From Fallopia convolvulus (lineage: Eukaryota > Streptophyta > Magnoliopsida > Caryophyllales > Polygonaceae), in contig OZ024733.1 in the NCBI GenBank assembly GCA_964016875.1, positions 2,151,484 to 2,215,483 of the forward strand: DNA of 64,000 nt. The letters run 5' to 3'. Made by a program: the position numbers and the translations under genes. Under the pieces are notes generated by a model. The model was not told the DNA's origin, did not search any database, and worked only from the letters and a program-made list of their open reading frames with translations. Of this stretch, positions 11,999 through 21,980 are shown in pieces. The stretch's first letter is position 1. Every line of letters starts with the position of its first letter.

Positions 11999-12289
11999 GT
12001 TCTATGGCTCAAGTATCAACTACAAGATTACGGTATGTCTCTCGGAACTGTTCCTATTAAATGTGATAGTACTAGTGCCATAAACATCTCAAAAAATCTT
12101 GTGCACCACTCTAGAACAAAACACATAGAGGTTAGGCCCCATTTCCTACGTGATCACGTAGAGAAAGGTTCCATCGAGATGGTACATTGCAGGACAGATG
12201 AACAAGTCGCTGATATTTTCACTAAAGCTTTTGACAGACAACCCTTCGAGCATCTTCGAATGCTCTTAGGGATGATTCTCTTACATTAA
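11999..12289 (+). pseudogene. Pol of element B: RNase H C-terminal part
   Basis: Continues in the frame of the preceding block after the stop at 11996-11998. It carries CDSTSAINISKNLVHH, HCRTDEQVADIFTKAF and EHLRMLLGM, the conserved end of copia RNase H. RNase H removes the RNA strand during reverse transcription. Pol ends at 12289. Confidence 0.85.
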
Positions 12290-13151
12290 ACAAGTCCCGG
12301 TCCACCTTTTCCCTCAATGATTGACTAGTTAAACATTAGTATGACTAGGGAATTGCATGGTTTAGCAACTTTTATTTTAATAATTGCTCTTTGCATGAAA
12401 CGTGTTTGTTACTATGTATGGGAACTACTTCTTAAAAGCACTTTGTTTCTTTTGGCCCAAAATGATCAACCTGATCTTATCTATCCCTCATTACAAATCA
12501 AAAGGATGGTTGATCATAAGACTTGTCCCTTAAAGCTAATCCAGGTAAACGTTTCCTATGAGCCTTAATTAATTGATAACCCCTTTTTACGGGATTCAAT
12601 TACCTGGATATCAACAATTGCTTCCTTACCCATATTTTGTTTGGATACTCCTCCTTGTCATTTTCACAAAATACCCATTATGTATCCAAACTGGCCTTCT
12701 TCTACTTATTCATGGAAATGAGTTGGGAAAAGAAAGGAACTACTTCTGAGTTACTAGGGAACTTCAAGGAATTCAAAAAGCCTCAAAGTAGTATTATTGG
12801 AAAGAGAACAGACGTTGGAAACTGGGAATTTGACGCGATAGGTTGAAAAAGGCAATTTTGAATCTACACCGTTCATCTCGCTACTTTGGTTCGTTCCTCG
12901 CCACGTAGGTACTGTTGATTTGGAAAGAATCTTTGAATGGAAGACAACAAATCTTTCTAGTTATCCTTGGAGTAACTAGCTACGTTTTTCAAGGGAACCC
13001 TGGTAAGCCTTCTCATCTTTTCAAATTCATTCCCTTTCCTTACTTAACCCATCTTCCTTATTCTTCTCCATCCTTATCATCTTCATCTTCAACTTTCTCC
13101 TCCGCAAACCCTAAATCTCAAAGCTCTTTCATCTTAGTCTATATCTCAACC
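12290..13151 (+). other. Spacer and leader before ORF3 of element B
   Basis: No recognisable coding frame. Parts match elements A and C in the same place, such as the stretch near 12460-12560. The last 150 bp are C/T-rich, like an untranslated leader. A splice acceptor here could produce a subgenomic ORF3 RNA, but no particular site can be chosen. Confidence 0.5.
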
Positions 13152-14978
13152 ATGGCTAACCAGAACCAACCCAGATACACTAGACTTCACCCAAATCCTC
13201 TCATAGAACATTTCCTTCAAAACGATCCAACCTATCTTCAAGAACAGCTTTTCACAAATATGGATCTCGATCATCATGAACCAGAGTACATCTTCGATGT
13301 GAAAGAGCATCTCTTCTCTCTTCTACGGAAGAGAGATGGTCAACCCCCTCTAACTCCTCAAAATTCTCCTCCCACAACTCCTCAATCTGAGATTCCAGTT
13401 CTCACAACGAGAACGGATGGTTCTTCAAATCTAACTCTCAATATTGAGGGTGTTCAAACCATAGTTTCTGAAACAAACCCAAACACTCTCCTTCTCAAAG
13501 AATCCTCTCATTCCTCTCCCAAACACCACACCCAAATCTATGACAGTCTCAGCCCCAAACGGACTGATCCTCTTGCTACAACCTCCCAAAATCCCAACCC
13601 TCAAATCCAGAGTTCCATAGAACCCTCCTCTTCCACAAAAGCTCCTTCAATCCCATTTCCATCCCACAGGGAACTTAACCTCTCCACTCTTGATCAATCT
13701 CTCACACAAATCGAGAGAAAAGAGTTTCCTACTTCACAGGAAACCACCCATGTCCCACCTTCTTCTTCCTCCAAACAGACAACTCCTTCCAAAGACCCTC
13801 TCTTAACTGTGCCCACTAGTCAAAGATCAAAGAAGAGAAAACACAGAAAGATGGGTGAAGAAGAAGAAGAAGAAGAAGAAGAGCTTGAGCCTCTACAAAC
13901 TGAGCAACTCAATGCTCTCTCCAAGGAACTCATCAATGTTGATGAAGACGACGATGAGATAGATGCGTACGTTGAGCCTACTCTTCAAATTGGCTATAAG
14001 GAACCGCCATCTGGGCGTCCTTCAACAAGAGGCTCCAAGAAACAAAAGGTGGAAGAAAAGAAGCAAAAGAAGGAAAAGGAAAAGGAAAAGAAGGAAAAGA
14101 AGAAGAAAGGAACTGACGAGAGGAAGTTGGTTATTCCTCTGATTGTCACCGCTGAATTCCTTCAAGGGCACGAATTCAACGAGCTTCAAGAACTCATTCA
14201 GTTCCAAGGATGGGAAAAGCTCTGCTCTGAACCGGCAAAGGTTGATCAAGCTCAAGTCAAGTTTTTCTACTCAAAGTTTACCCTAACAAAGGGATCTGAG
14301 CTCGATCCAGTCATAAGGTGGCAAACTGAAGAGGATGACTTCTCTTTCACTTCTACCCTGATCAAGAAGATACTCCGTGTCCCTGGAGAAGGATTTGACA
14401 CACTTCCTCCACGACCATGGCAAGACATTGAAGGAAGGGAAGTCATTCTGCAACGGATTCTAGGTCATGTGCCTACTCAAGGAAAGGAGGTCTTGACTCA
14501 TGGGTTGAGTCAACTGGGGAAGATGGCACACCAGTACATCACTCGGGTAGTGATTCCAAGACAGGAGAAGCGAACATCGCTAAATTCAACTGATGCTATT
14601 CTCCTAGATCTGTTCCTACGCAAGGAAAGAATCAATCCGCCCAAGATCATGATCATGCACATGTGTAAGTGCATTGCCAAGGAGTCTCATGCTCTTCCAT
14701 ATGCTGCGGTGGTGAAGGAAATAATGAAAAGGAACGATGTCTACCATCCTCAGGAGGAAGAAGAGCTTGGACAAGAGATGGATATGTCCAATATTCAGAG
14801 AATGAAGCACTCCCAAGAACCACCTGATGAAGTTCCTCAACCAATGTTCATCGAACAGGGAGATTGCACAACTGTTCTCCAAGCTCTTAATCGTCTGTGT
14901 GGGGTCAATGAGCGGATTCTCGATGTTCTTCTAGACATCCAACAGAAGTTGCCTTCCTCCTCCTCCTCTGCTCCATGA
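13152..14978 (+). CDS. ORF3 of element B: Sirevirus extra ORF with plant transposon domain
   Basis: The frame is open for 608 codons from the ATG at 13152 (MANQNQPRYTRLHPNPL). Residues about 55-230 are Ser/Thr/Pro rich and probably disordered. An acidic Glu run lies near residue 240 and a Lys/Glu run near 300. A conserved globular block (about 330-520) follows, including FQGWEKL, DAILLDLFLRKERI and IMHMCKCIAKESH. The same block occurs in element C. Extra ORFs downstream of pol in Sireviruses have been called envelope-like, but no signal peptide or convincing transmembrane helix is visible here; the block resembles a domain annotated as putative plant transposon protein. It is the only intact long ORF in the element. 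Function unknown. Confidence 0.75.
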   Translation: MANQNQPRYTRLHPNPLIEHFLQNDPTYLQEQLFTNMDLDHHEPEYIFDVKEHLFSLLRKRDGQPPLTPQNSPPTTPQSEIPVLTTRTDGSSNLTLNIEGVQTIVSETNPNTLLLKESSHSSPKHHTQIYDSLSPKRTDPLATTSQNPNPQIQSSIEPSSSTKAPSIPFPSHRELNLSTLDQSLTQIERKEFPTSQETTHVPPSSSSKQTTPSKDPLLTVPTSQRSKKRKHRKMGEEEEEEEEELEPLQTEQLNALSKELINVDEDDDEIDAYVEPTLQIGYKEPPSGRPSTRGSKKQKVEEKKQKKEKEKEKKEKKKKGTDERKLVIPLIVTAEFLQGHEFNELQELIQFQGWEKLCSEPAKVDQAQVKFFYSKFTLTKGSELDPVIRWQTEEDDFSFTSTLIKKILRVPGEGFDTLPPRPWQDIEGREVILQRILGHVPTQGKEVLTHGLSQLGKMAHQYITRVVIPRQEKRTSLNSTDAILLDLFLRKERINPPKIMIMHMCKCIAKESHALPYAAVVKEIMKRNDVYHPQEEEELGQEMDMSNIQRMKHSQEPPDEVPQPMFIEQGDCTTVLQALNRLCGVNERILDVLLDIQQKLPSSSSSAP

Positions 14979-15154
14979 ACAAGCTCTCTACAAAACATTT
15001 CCCTAGCTGTCTTACCATCCTTCAATGCTTTTTAAGATTATCTGTCCCTGTACTTTGTTTCAACTGTTTCATGAATGCATTTTGCTATTATTCTCTAGTT
15101 ATGATTGTGCTTTACTTGCTTTTCCTTGCATATGTTTACTTGATTCTTTTCGAT

Positions 15155-15405
15155 GATGTCAAAAGGGGGAAAAATGGAAAAATGTAGAGATGCGTTGTGT
15201 CTAAGAGAATACAGAAAAATTAGCCATAAGCTGAGGGGGAACTATAAGCTTAAAAATCTTGAAAATTGAACTGCTTGTCCATTTCAGGGGGAACTAAGTA
15301 TCCACAAAGTATTACTTGTGTCATTTTGGTGTCTAATCTTCCTTATCTTTCCTGCATCCCTGACTTGCATTTTATAAAGGTTTGTCATCATCAAAAAGGG
15401 GGAAA
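15155..15405 (+). other. G5 tracts and polypurine tract of element B
   Basis: An internal tract GTCAAAAGGGGGAAAA (near 15160), GAGGGGGAAC-type tracts near 15233 and 15288, and the terminal AAAAAGGGGGAAAT (15392-15405) directly before the 3' LTR. Elements A and C have the internal and terminal tracts at matching places. The terminal one primes plus-strand synthesis. Confidence 0.75.
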
Positions 15406-15406
15406 T

Positions 15407-15875
15407 TGTTGAATCGGTGTTAGGGAACTAACACTGGAACAATGGTTTCTTTATTCGAGAAATCGAAGTTTTGATAATGACAAACAAATATGGGACTGAT
15501 TCCCTTGACAAGTGATTTCAGGAAAGATAACAGGTTCACAGGAAATTAAAGGGAAACACTTCCATAATGATATCTGAGTACGTGGCAAATAAAGTAAAGG
15601 ATAAAGAAGACTTTTTACTATTGTCTTGGGCGGTAAGCCAAGCTCCGAAAGAAGAGAAATGCAAAAAGGGCACGCTGGTCTTTTTAAACACTATCGTACT
15701 CCCCAAGACAAAAAGGGCAAAGGCGTCAGAAGCTAAATGTGGAAACTCTATAAATAGTATGCGATGCCGCTAGGTCAAATCAAGCTCTCGAATGCAAAGT
15801 ACCAGATCTGAAAAAGGAAAGTGAAAGTGAGAGCTCGAAGCTGACAAGAAGAAGACGACGATCCAGAAGTTCAAA
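15407..15875 (+). repeat. 3' LTR of element B, truncated
   Basis: Matches the first 469 bp of the 5' LTR (6075-6543), then stops abruptly. At 15876 the sequence becomes unrelated coding-like DNA. The remaining 437 bp of LTR and the flank are deleted. Confidence 0.9.
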
Positions 15876-16437
15876 CCAGGATAAACGCATCCATAGAAGG
15901 AAGTACACAGGTAAAAGTCCACCTTATATTTGAATTTAATTACTTTCGAGTTTGAACTTTAAATTTAATTCACTTATTTATGTGTTCGATAAAGCCAAAG
16001 AAGACAAACAAGACAAAGAAGAATAGGCCGATGGTGAATGAGACCCAAAATATAGCACAAAATAACGCCTACCATATGGTACTTTTCTCGTATTTGCATT
16101 GAAACATGAACTTAAATTTTAATTCACTTATTTATAGATGCAGGGCAACATGAACTTAAGATGGGGATTTACTGAGCACATGCAATCGTTCAATCACCCG
16201 TCTGGACCTTACGGAGTGATACCTCACCCATCTGGCCCTTACGAAATGATGCCAAATCCATCCAGACCTTCTCTCATGATTCCTCACCCGTCCGGACCTT
16301 ACGGAATGATGCTTCCACCATCCACACCTTATGGGATGATGCCTCAACCTTCCGGACCTTATGGGATGATGCCTCAACCATCTCCTTACGGAGTGATGCC
16401 TCAACCATCCATGTCATCATCGGAATCGATTGAATGA
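15876..16437 (+). pseudogene. C-terminal exons of a truncated host or transposase-derived gene
   Basis: Three pieces splice in phase: 15876-15910 (donor GT at 15911), 15995-16078 (donor GT at 16079) and 16138-16437 (acceptor AG at 16136, stop at 16435). The second exon encodes a basic, nuclear-signal-like stretch (PKKTNKTKKNRP). The last exon has about seven repeats of PSGPYGMMP. The 5' part is replaced by the truncated LTR of element B. The layout resembles the C-terminal exons of FAR1/FRS-type (Mutator transposase-derived) proteins, but this is weak. It could equally be another repeat-rich plant protein. Confidence 0.45.
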
Positions 16438-17009
16438 ATTAAGTTTGTGTAATGGATTTAGTTACCTTACAGAATTTAGCTTCTTTTGCTCAGGTTGAAT
16501 GTTGCCACTGTTTTTTGCTACTGGATTAGCTTATTTTGCTCACTACTGAATTGACCCTAACTGATATTTTGCTACTGTATTTTCCTATTGATATTTTGCT
16601 ACTTAATTTTGCAAAGCTGAAAATCAGCAAGTTTTAAATCAGTAGGTTTTTTTTTTTGCTGGCTGAATACATGATACTGAAAAGTTACATGCTGAATTTA
16701 CCCTACTGAATTTTGTTGGCTGAATATGCTGAAAATTACGACCAACACTTGCAGGCTGAAAAATTACATGCTGGCTGACTTTTTACATGTTTCTGAATAC
16801 ATGATGGCTGAAATTACAACCAAAACTTGCTGTTGATTTTTTTTTATCAGTGAATGAAATAAAATCAACTAGACTAAAACAAGCTGATAAAAACCTACAT
16901 TCTTATTAAAACAAGGATCATACAATCATGTACATACAATCTTGTTCAAAATATCATCAAACACATGGAGCTAATACAAGGAAATATAACCATTTTGGCT
17001 AGCCTTTTC
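16438..17009. other. AT-rich stretch with TTTTGCTACTG and GCTGAA word repeats
   Basis: Downstream of the stop at 16437. The words TTTTGCTACT and GCTGAA recur many times between 16490 and 16800. Probably 3' untranslated and intergenic DNA. No other feature seen. Confidence 0.4.
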
Positions 17010-17105
17010 CTACTTTAATTTGTGGACTTGAAATTCAAGTTCTGCAATCCTTGTAAGCAACGCTTCTTCGGTACGTTCAGCATCATGTAATTGTTCATTC
17101 CTAAA
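17010..17105 (-). CDS. Terminal coiled-coil exon of an unidentified gene
   Basis: On the minus strand an acceptor (TTGCAG) at 17106-17111 is followed by a 31-codon exon with a phase-0 start, ending in TAG at 17010-17012. It encodes NEQLHDAERTEEALLTRIAE and the tail LEFQVHKLK, a clear short heptad-type coiled coil. Upstream exons would lie to the right but cannot be identified securely. The ending is like those of several plant trihelix/Myb-like transposon-associated proteins; the identity is not established. Confidence 0.4.
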   Translation of the reverse strand, partial: FRNEQLHDAERTEEALLTRIAELEFQVHKLK

Positions 17106-18123
17106 CTGCAACAAATGGAATTAGAAATTACAATCCAACTTAAAAGCACCAAACCACAAGAAATTGAATAGTGTACATCAAGCAAGATTTTAGAACAACA
17201 GCCCACAAAAAAATACTATGAATTATAAGCTAACATACAAGATAATGATTAATGACTAAGTGAATTTACAGCCCACAAAATTTTGGATTAAGTAAATTGA
17301 TTCCTAATGCAGGAAATAAATCTCTACCTAAAGGTAAAATAGAATGGAGTTTAGTTTAGTGGATTCAGTGGAATTTATAAATCAAAGCTAAGAAATTTCA
17401 GGTGAGCACAAATCTAGAGCCAAGTAGTGAAAACCAATTGCTTTCACAGCATACATCCAATTGATATTATCACTGCATACAATTCCAAGAGGAAAACCAT
17501 CCAAAATTACAAGAAAAACACAACAGATATTCATGTCAAATTCATGCTTGTCTTTGAAAGTGGTAATTTCATAGATTATCCATATAATGGCGGAATCAGA
17601 TTGGGGGTTTATTAATTCTATCAAATGTGAACATATAATTCTCAAATCTTCAATTTAGGGTTGGATATTGAACTGAATTTGAGAGATTTGAGGAGGGAGG
17701 AGATACGTACCAAGTTATTGCCCAGATCTGAGATATTTGGTGTATTGGACAGAGGGGGTCGACGGAGGAGCGCGACTGCTGGTGGAGCAATTCGCAGCGA
17801 TGGCTGCTGGTGGAGCAATTCGCTGGTGGCGATTTGCGATGGAGCACCGATTCCGACGGCGGCGGTCGGTCAACGGAGGTGTATGGCTGGCTGGATGGAG
17901 CAGTGGTGGCGGTTGTGGTACGAGAATGGTGGATCGAAAGTCGAAACAGAGAGACGAGGTCACGTCTAAATGTGTACGTACAACAATTTCACTAATTAAC
18001 TTTTTGTTCATTAAAGTCTAAAAAAAATAATGAAAAATCATGGGTCCCACTTCCACGTAGGAGCGAGCACCATTTCACCGATCCCCCGCGAGAGGTCCAG
18101 CATTTTCCATGTTATCATCCTCT
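17106..18123. other. Unassigned DNA left of element C
   Basis: AT-rich up to about 17640, then GC-rich with overlapping frames on both strands (17660-18020). These have triplet-like repeats of GGTGGAGCAATTCGC and give poor evidence for one reading frame. It may be the first exon or promoter of the minus-strand gene ending at 17010. It joins 25159 onwards if element C is removed. Confidence 0.35.
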
Positions 18124-18128
18124 AGAAG

Positions 18129-19022
18129 TGTTGGATTGTGACGCGTTAGTAACAATACAGGGAACTAGTAAGGTTCCCTAGGCAGCGGAAATAAACAATA
18201 GAACACAGAATTTAGAGAGGAAAACTTTCTGTCCGACCAACAAGTCGTAGAAAGAAAAACCTCTACCCCTGAGACTCCTTCTCAGAGGATTTTCAATAGA
18301 ATACTTTTATTAAGTTTCAACGATTACAAGGCAAGTCAAGTTCCCTGGTAACTAAGGCACCGACCAAAGTTCAACCAACTAGACTTCTACAACCCTAAGC
18401 GTAAACCTAAGACAAAGTAAACTACTGACTTACTTGTGGATTCTTCACCGGAAAAAGCCACACACTCGTACACTTGAAAAGGCTCTCTCTTCAAGTTCTT
18501 CGTCTTCAATCACTCTCAAAACCACACCTTTAACCCTAGCTAAGCGTAGCTATTTATAGGATAAGTTAAGTCTGATCTCACACGTAATTCTTGCCTAATT
18601 ACGCTGATATTCCACTTAACAAATCCCACACAATAAGGAAAAAGATTGTTTGTGATTTCGGATCCTCAACCATGCCGATTCTTCCCAAAACCGAATGATC
18701 TCGGATTTCCTAAGATAAGATCGTGTGAAGATTGATCTTATCCTCTCTTTTATCTCCTTAAGCAACCGCCTACAGCTGGAAATCTTCGTAGAAGATCGCT
18801 CGCAGAAGATAAGGTAACTTGCCATTTATAGAAAGCCGCGTTCCTTCTGAGACGCGCTTCCTAAATCTGTCACTCGTTCCCTCCATCGTTCCTCACGATG
18901 TTCCATCACTCGTGACCATGTACCTGTTTTCCTGAAACACTTACATGTAGAAGCAAGTTATATTAACTAAGTTTGTTATCATCAAAATTAAGAGAAACCA
19001 TGGAACAACTATTGTTCCAACA
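18129..19022 (-). repeat. 3' LTR of element C (894 bp)
   Basis: Begins TGTTGGATTGTGACG and ends GTTCCAACA in plus coordinates. A minus-strand TATAAATA box lies at 18551-18558. GTTCC/GGAAC words recur. The polypurine tract follows at 19023-19036. Confidence 0.92.
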
Positions 19023-19260
19023 ATTTCCCCCTTTTTAATGATGACAAACTTATACCAAAAATGCATGTCTAGAAACCAGTAGAAATATAGATCAGAAAAA
19101 AAAATTTCTGTATGGTTCCCCCTTAACAGATGCACTGTTGTTCCTACTCTTCAGAGTTGACAACATATTCCCCCTTAGCCAAACTTCCCTCTGTATTTCC
19201 TGAATAGAACGCATCTCTGCATTTTTCCTAACTTCCCCCTTTTGACATCATCAAAAGATC
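19023..19260 (-). other. Polypurine tract and internal G5 tracts of element C
   Basis: Minus-strand AAAAAGGGGGAAAT (19023-19036) abuts the LTR. Further G5 tracts lie near 19110, 19170 and 19233, the last beside a GATGATGTCAAAAG word as in element B. Confidence 0.75.
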
Positions 19261-19467
19261 AACAATCATCAAGCACAACATAGAGCAAATGAACAAATTC
19301 AATTGAAACTTAAACCATTCATAAGCAAAAGATAGTTATTTTTATAGATAATTGTTGTAGGGGTCACAGCCTAGAGAAAACATAACATAAAAGTCTTAAC
19401 ATCCAAGAAACAAAAGAAATATTTTAAACTGGGGATAGATAGGCTAAGGAACTAGAGAGGGTCCACA

Positions 19468-21246
19468 TCATGGTTCGGAGGAGGTGGAATCAGCAGCAGC
19501 AGCGTCAGTGTCTCTCTTAGCCAGGTAACCAATGATGGTACTCAGCTGAGAGGAAATCTTTTGAAGCTCAGACAACAACTTGGCAGTAACACCTTCACTC
19601 AGCGAAGAACTCCCAACATCCATCTGGGCAGTCTTCTTTGCAGCTGTTCCCTTCGAATCACCTTGAAAATTCATCCTCGAGATATTGCGCATCTCCTAGG
19701 GTAATCCAAAGAACTCCTCTTTCGAAGGCTTATAAGCCTTTCTCTCCTTCAGTATAGCCCTCACAAAACGAGGATAAGGCAGGCTATGCTTCTTCCCAGT
19801 ACACTTAGCCATCTGCCTCATCATTATCTCCGGAAGACTGATTCGTTCCCTCCTTAGAAACTTGTCCAGCAGAATCATATCGTTGATGGTGAGCGTAGTT
19901 CTCTTCTCCAGCCTAGGAACAACAACCTTGATGAAAAATTGATGTGCAATCCGTGCAGTGTAGCTCAAATCATTGGTTGAATAAGGACCAGCAATAGGAA
20001 CCTTTCCCATGACACGCTTGATTAACTGAGTTTTGTTCCTTGGCCAGTTACTTGAAGTATGTACATCCCCATATCCTTCAGCAGGCACCTTCAGAATTGT
20101 AGCAACAGATCCCAAAGAAAAAGAGATTTCCATCCCACAGACAGTAGCAAAGCCCATTGGACCGGTAGAGAGATCAGCTAGTTGGAAGGAACCAAAGAAT
20201 TGGGAGAGAAGGGACACATCTACCTTGACTCCAGAGTCACAGATTTTCTCCCATCCCTGAAACTTGAGAAGTTCCCAGAATTCCTCCAAGTCATGGCTTT
20301 TCAAGAACTCTTCGTCGATCACCAGAGGAGCGACAACCTTCTTTGAACCCTTCTTGGAACGGGTCGTTGGTTCCATTGGCAGTTTACCTCTTGCCTTGGC
20401 AGACTTGAGGTCTTTTTCAACCTCTTCTTCCAACTCCTCCTCTTCTTCGTCTCCTTCTCCACCAGACTCTTTCTTTTCTTCTTCCTCACCCTCTTCAGAC
20501 TCCGAGCCAACATCCTCTTCATCTTCCTCTGGATCTTCTTCTTCTTCAGAAGATTCCTGAGCCACCGGTTCCTTTGGAACGGTGGAGCGAAGGCCGTACT
20601 TGGATCCAGAAGGAGTAACCTTCGGCTTTTTGTTGGCAAGGGATGGGGTGCGCTCCGAATCAGAGATGTGAAGGATTTGAGATGGTACGAGAGGGACACT
20701 CTTTCTTGCCTTTCGCTTCCCACGGCTCGTTGGCTTAACCCACCCTGGTCGCATATGCACATGCAAAGATTCCACCTTTTCTTGATCATCGGTGGTTTCC
20801 TTCGGTGGCGAGTTCACCTCTTCCTTTCCTGACTCATCCTTGCTCTCCTGTACCTCCCCTATTTCAGCAGCCTTGTCGGAAGGGTTTTCTGAGGGAATCG
20901 TGGATTGATCCTTCTCAGATTTTTCACCCACAGTCTCCTTCTCCGATGAGACCTTATCAGCGGTGGCCATACCAGTGTCGGAGACAACATCGAATTTGGT
21001 TTCAAGTTTGGAAATTGGGGAGGGGGAGGAAAGTTTGGCCTTTTTGATGGATTCGAGTTGGGCTTGAAGGACGGCGATCTCAGAAGCATCGAGACCGTCA
21101 AAGTTGAGGATTGGGGTGTTTGAGGAGGAAGCAATTGTTGCAGAAAAGAGAGAAGATTGAAGCTTTGAGGAAGATTTAGGGTTTGAGGGAGAAGGACAGA
21201 GATGCGGTAAAAAAAAATGACCGAGATAAGAGTTTATAAAGCACAC
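19468..21246 (-). pseudogene. ORF3 of element C, one in-frame stop
   Basis: The frame is open from 21246 to a TAG at 19696-19698 and continues in frame to 19468. Element B has Gln at this stop, which fits a C-to-T change. No ATG lies at a place matching ORF3 of element B; the first good one is near 20970 (MATADKVSSEKETVGEK), so the N-terminus is uncertain. An acidic Glu/Ser-rich tract precedes the conserved globular block (FQGWEKICDSG, DMILLDKFLRRERISLPEI, MRQMAKCTGKK). A short coiled-coil tail (LLSELQKISSQLSTIIGYL) lies after the stop. Role unknown, as for ORF3 of element B. Confidence 0.75.
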
Positions 21247-21980
21247 CTCTTTCCTTGTTTACAAGATCATGATCTTCCCAAAGATCTTCTATCCAAATCT
21301 TAACAGTTAAGAGTTGCCATAATGATGAATTTTCACCGCCATTAAGTTTTGACTGCGCAGACGTCCTATCGTTCCCTGCAGAGTTACTGTGCAACGGCTG
21401 GAAAAATTCAAACAAGCAGTCACAACGGCTACAACATAACTGCGATCCCTGCGTTGATTGATGTCTGTTCCTTTGCAGAAAACTTTCAATTATAATTAAA
21501 GAAGTTCCTTTAAAGTGACACAATTCTCAACCACAAGTTCCATACCTCGTTACCATGAGTGGATAAAAGGCTATGTTTGAACAGAAAGGGACTAGAGACG
21601 TTCCATTCAAACTTATTGTGGGCTAGGACAATTTTTGACATCCACACAATTATTCCCCGTTTAAAGTTAATCAAAGGAGGTTCATAGGGAACGTTTGTTT
21701 GGACCAGGCTGGGGACAGCTTATAACCAACTATCATTTCGGCTTGAAGTGAGGGATAGAATAGATCAAGTTGGTTATTTTGGGCCAAAAAAAAAATCTTG
21801 GATGTAAGCAATTCAGTTTTAGTTCCTTTTAGCATGTAACACTTAACAATTTCGAATATATACAACATCTATGCACAGAGGAAGGATATAAGCCATTAGA
21901 AAACTTGTCAAATGATATGTACTTACCTGAGAAGTTACCTCTTTAGTCAGGCACTGAGGGAATAGAGGACCGGGACTTGT
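21247..21980 (-). other. Spacer between pol and ORF3 of element C
   Basis: No coding frame is supported. The part near 21660-21800 matches the post-pol spacer of elements A and B. It likely serves as the leader of an ORF3 message. Confidence 0.5.

Larger units (their letters stand above)
6075..15875 (+). mobile_element. Element B: Sirevirus-like Ty1/copia element, decayed, 3' LTR truncated
   Basis: Order: 5' LTR (6075-6980), primer binding site, gag (7027-8991), pol as protease, integrase, reverse transcriptase and RNase H (9003-12289), a non-coding spacer, ORF3 (13152-14978), G5 tracts and polypurine tract (15155-15405), 3' LTR (15407-15875, only its first 469 bp). This is the full layout of the Sirevirus/SIRE branch of Ty1/copia. 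Gag has one stop. Pol has at least six stops and two small deletions. ORF3 is open. The shared LTR part differs at about 8 of 469 positions by eye. The right flank and any target duplication are lost. Confidence 0.9.

Noticed and set aside
7636..12000. Uniform C-to-T decay as the cause of all stops in element B
   Set aside because: Several stops fit C-to-T or G-to-A change when compared with element C, but the gag stop and the one at 10705 look like transversions and there are small deletions, so no single process is claimed.
13152..14978. True envelope glycoprotein in element B
   Set aside because: No signal peptide, no convincing transmembrane helix and no Cys-rich ectodomain were seen; it is reported only as an extra ORF of unknown role.
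17661..18021. Overlapping 60-100 codon frames on both strands
   Set aside because: Three plus frames and two minus frames are open together in a GC-rich, repeat-containing stretch, so base composition explains them.
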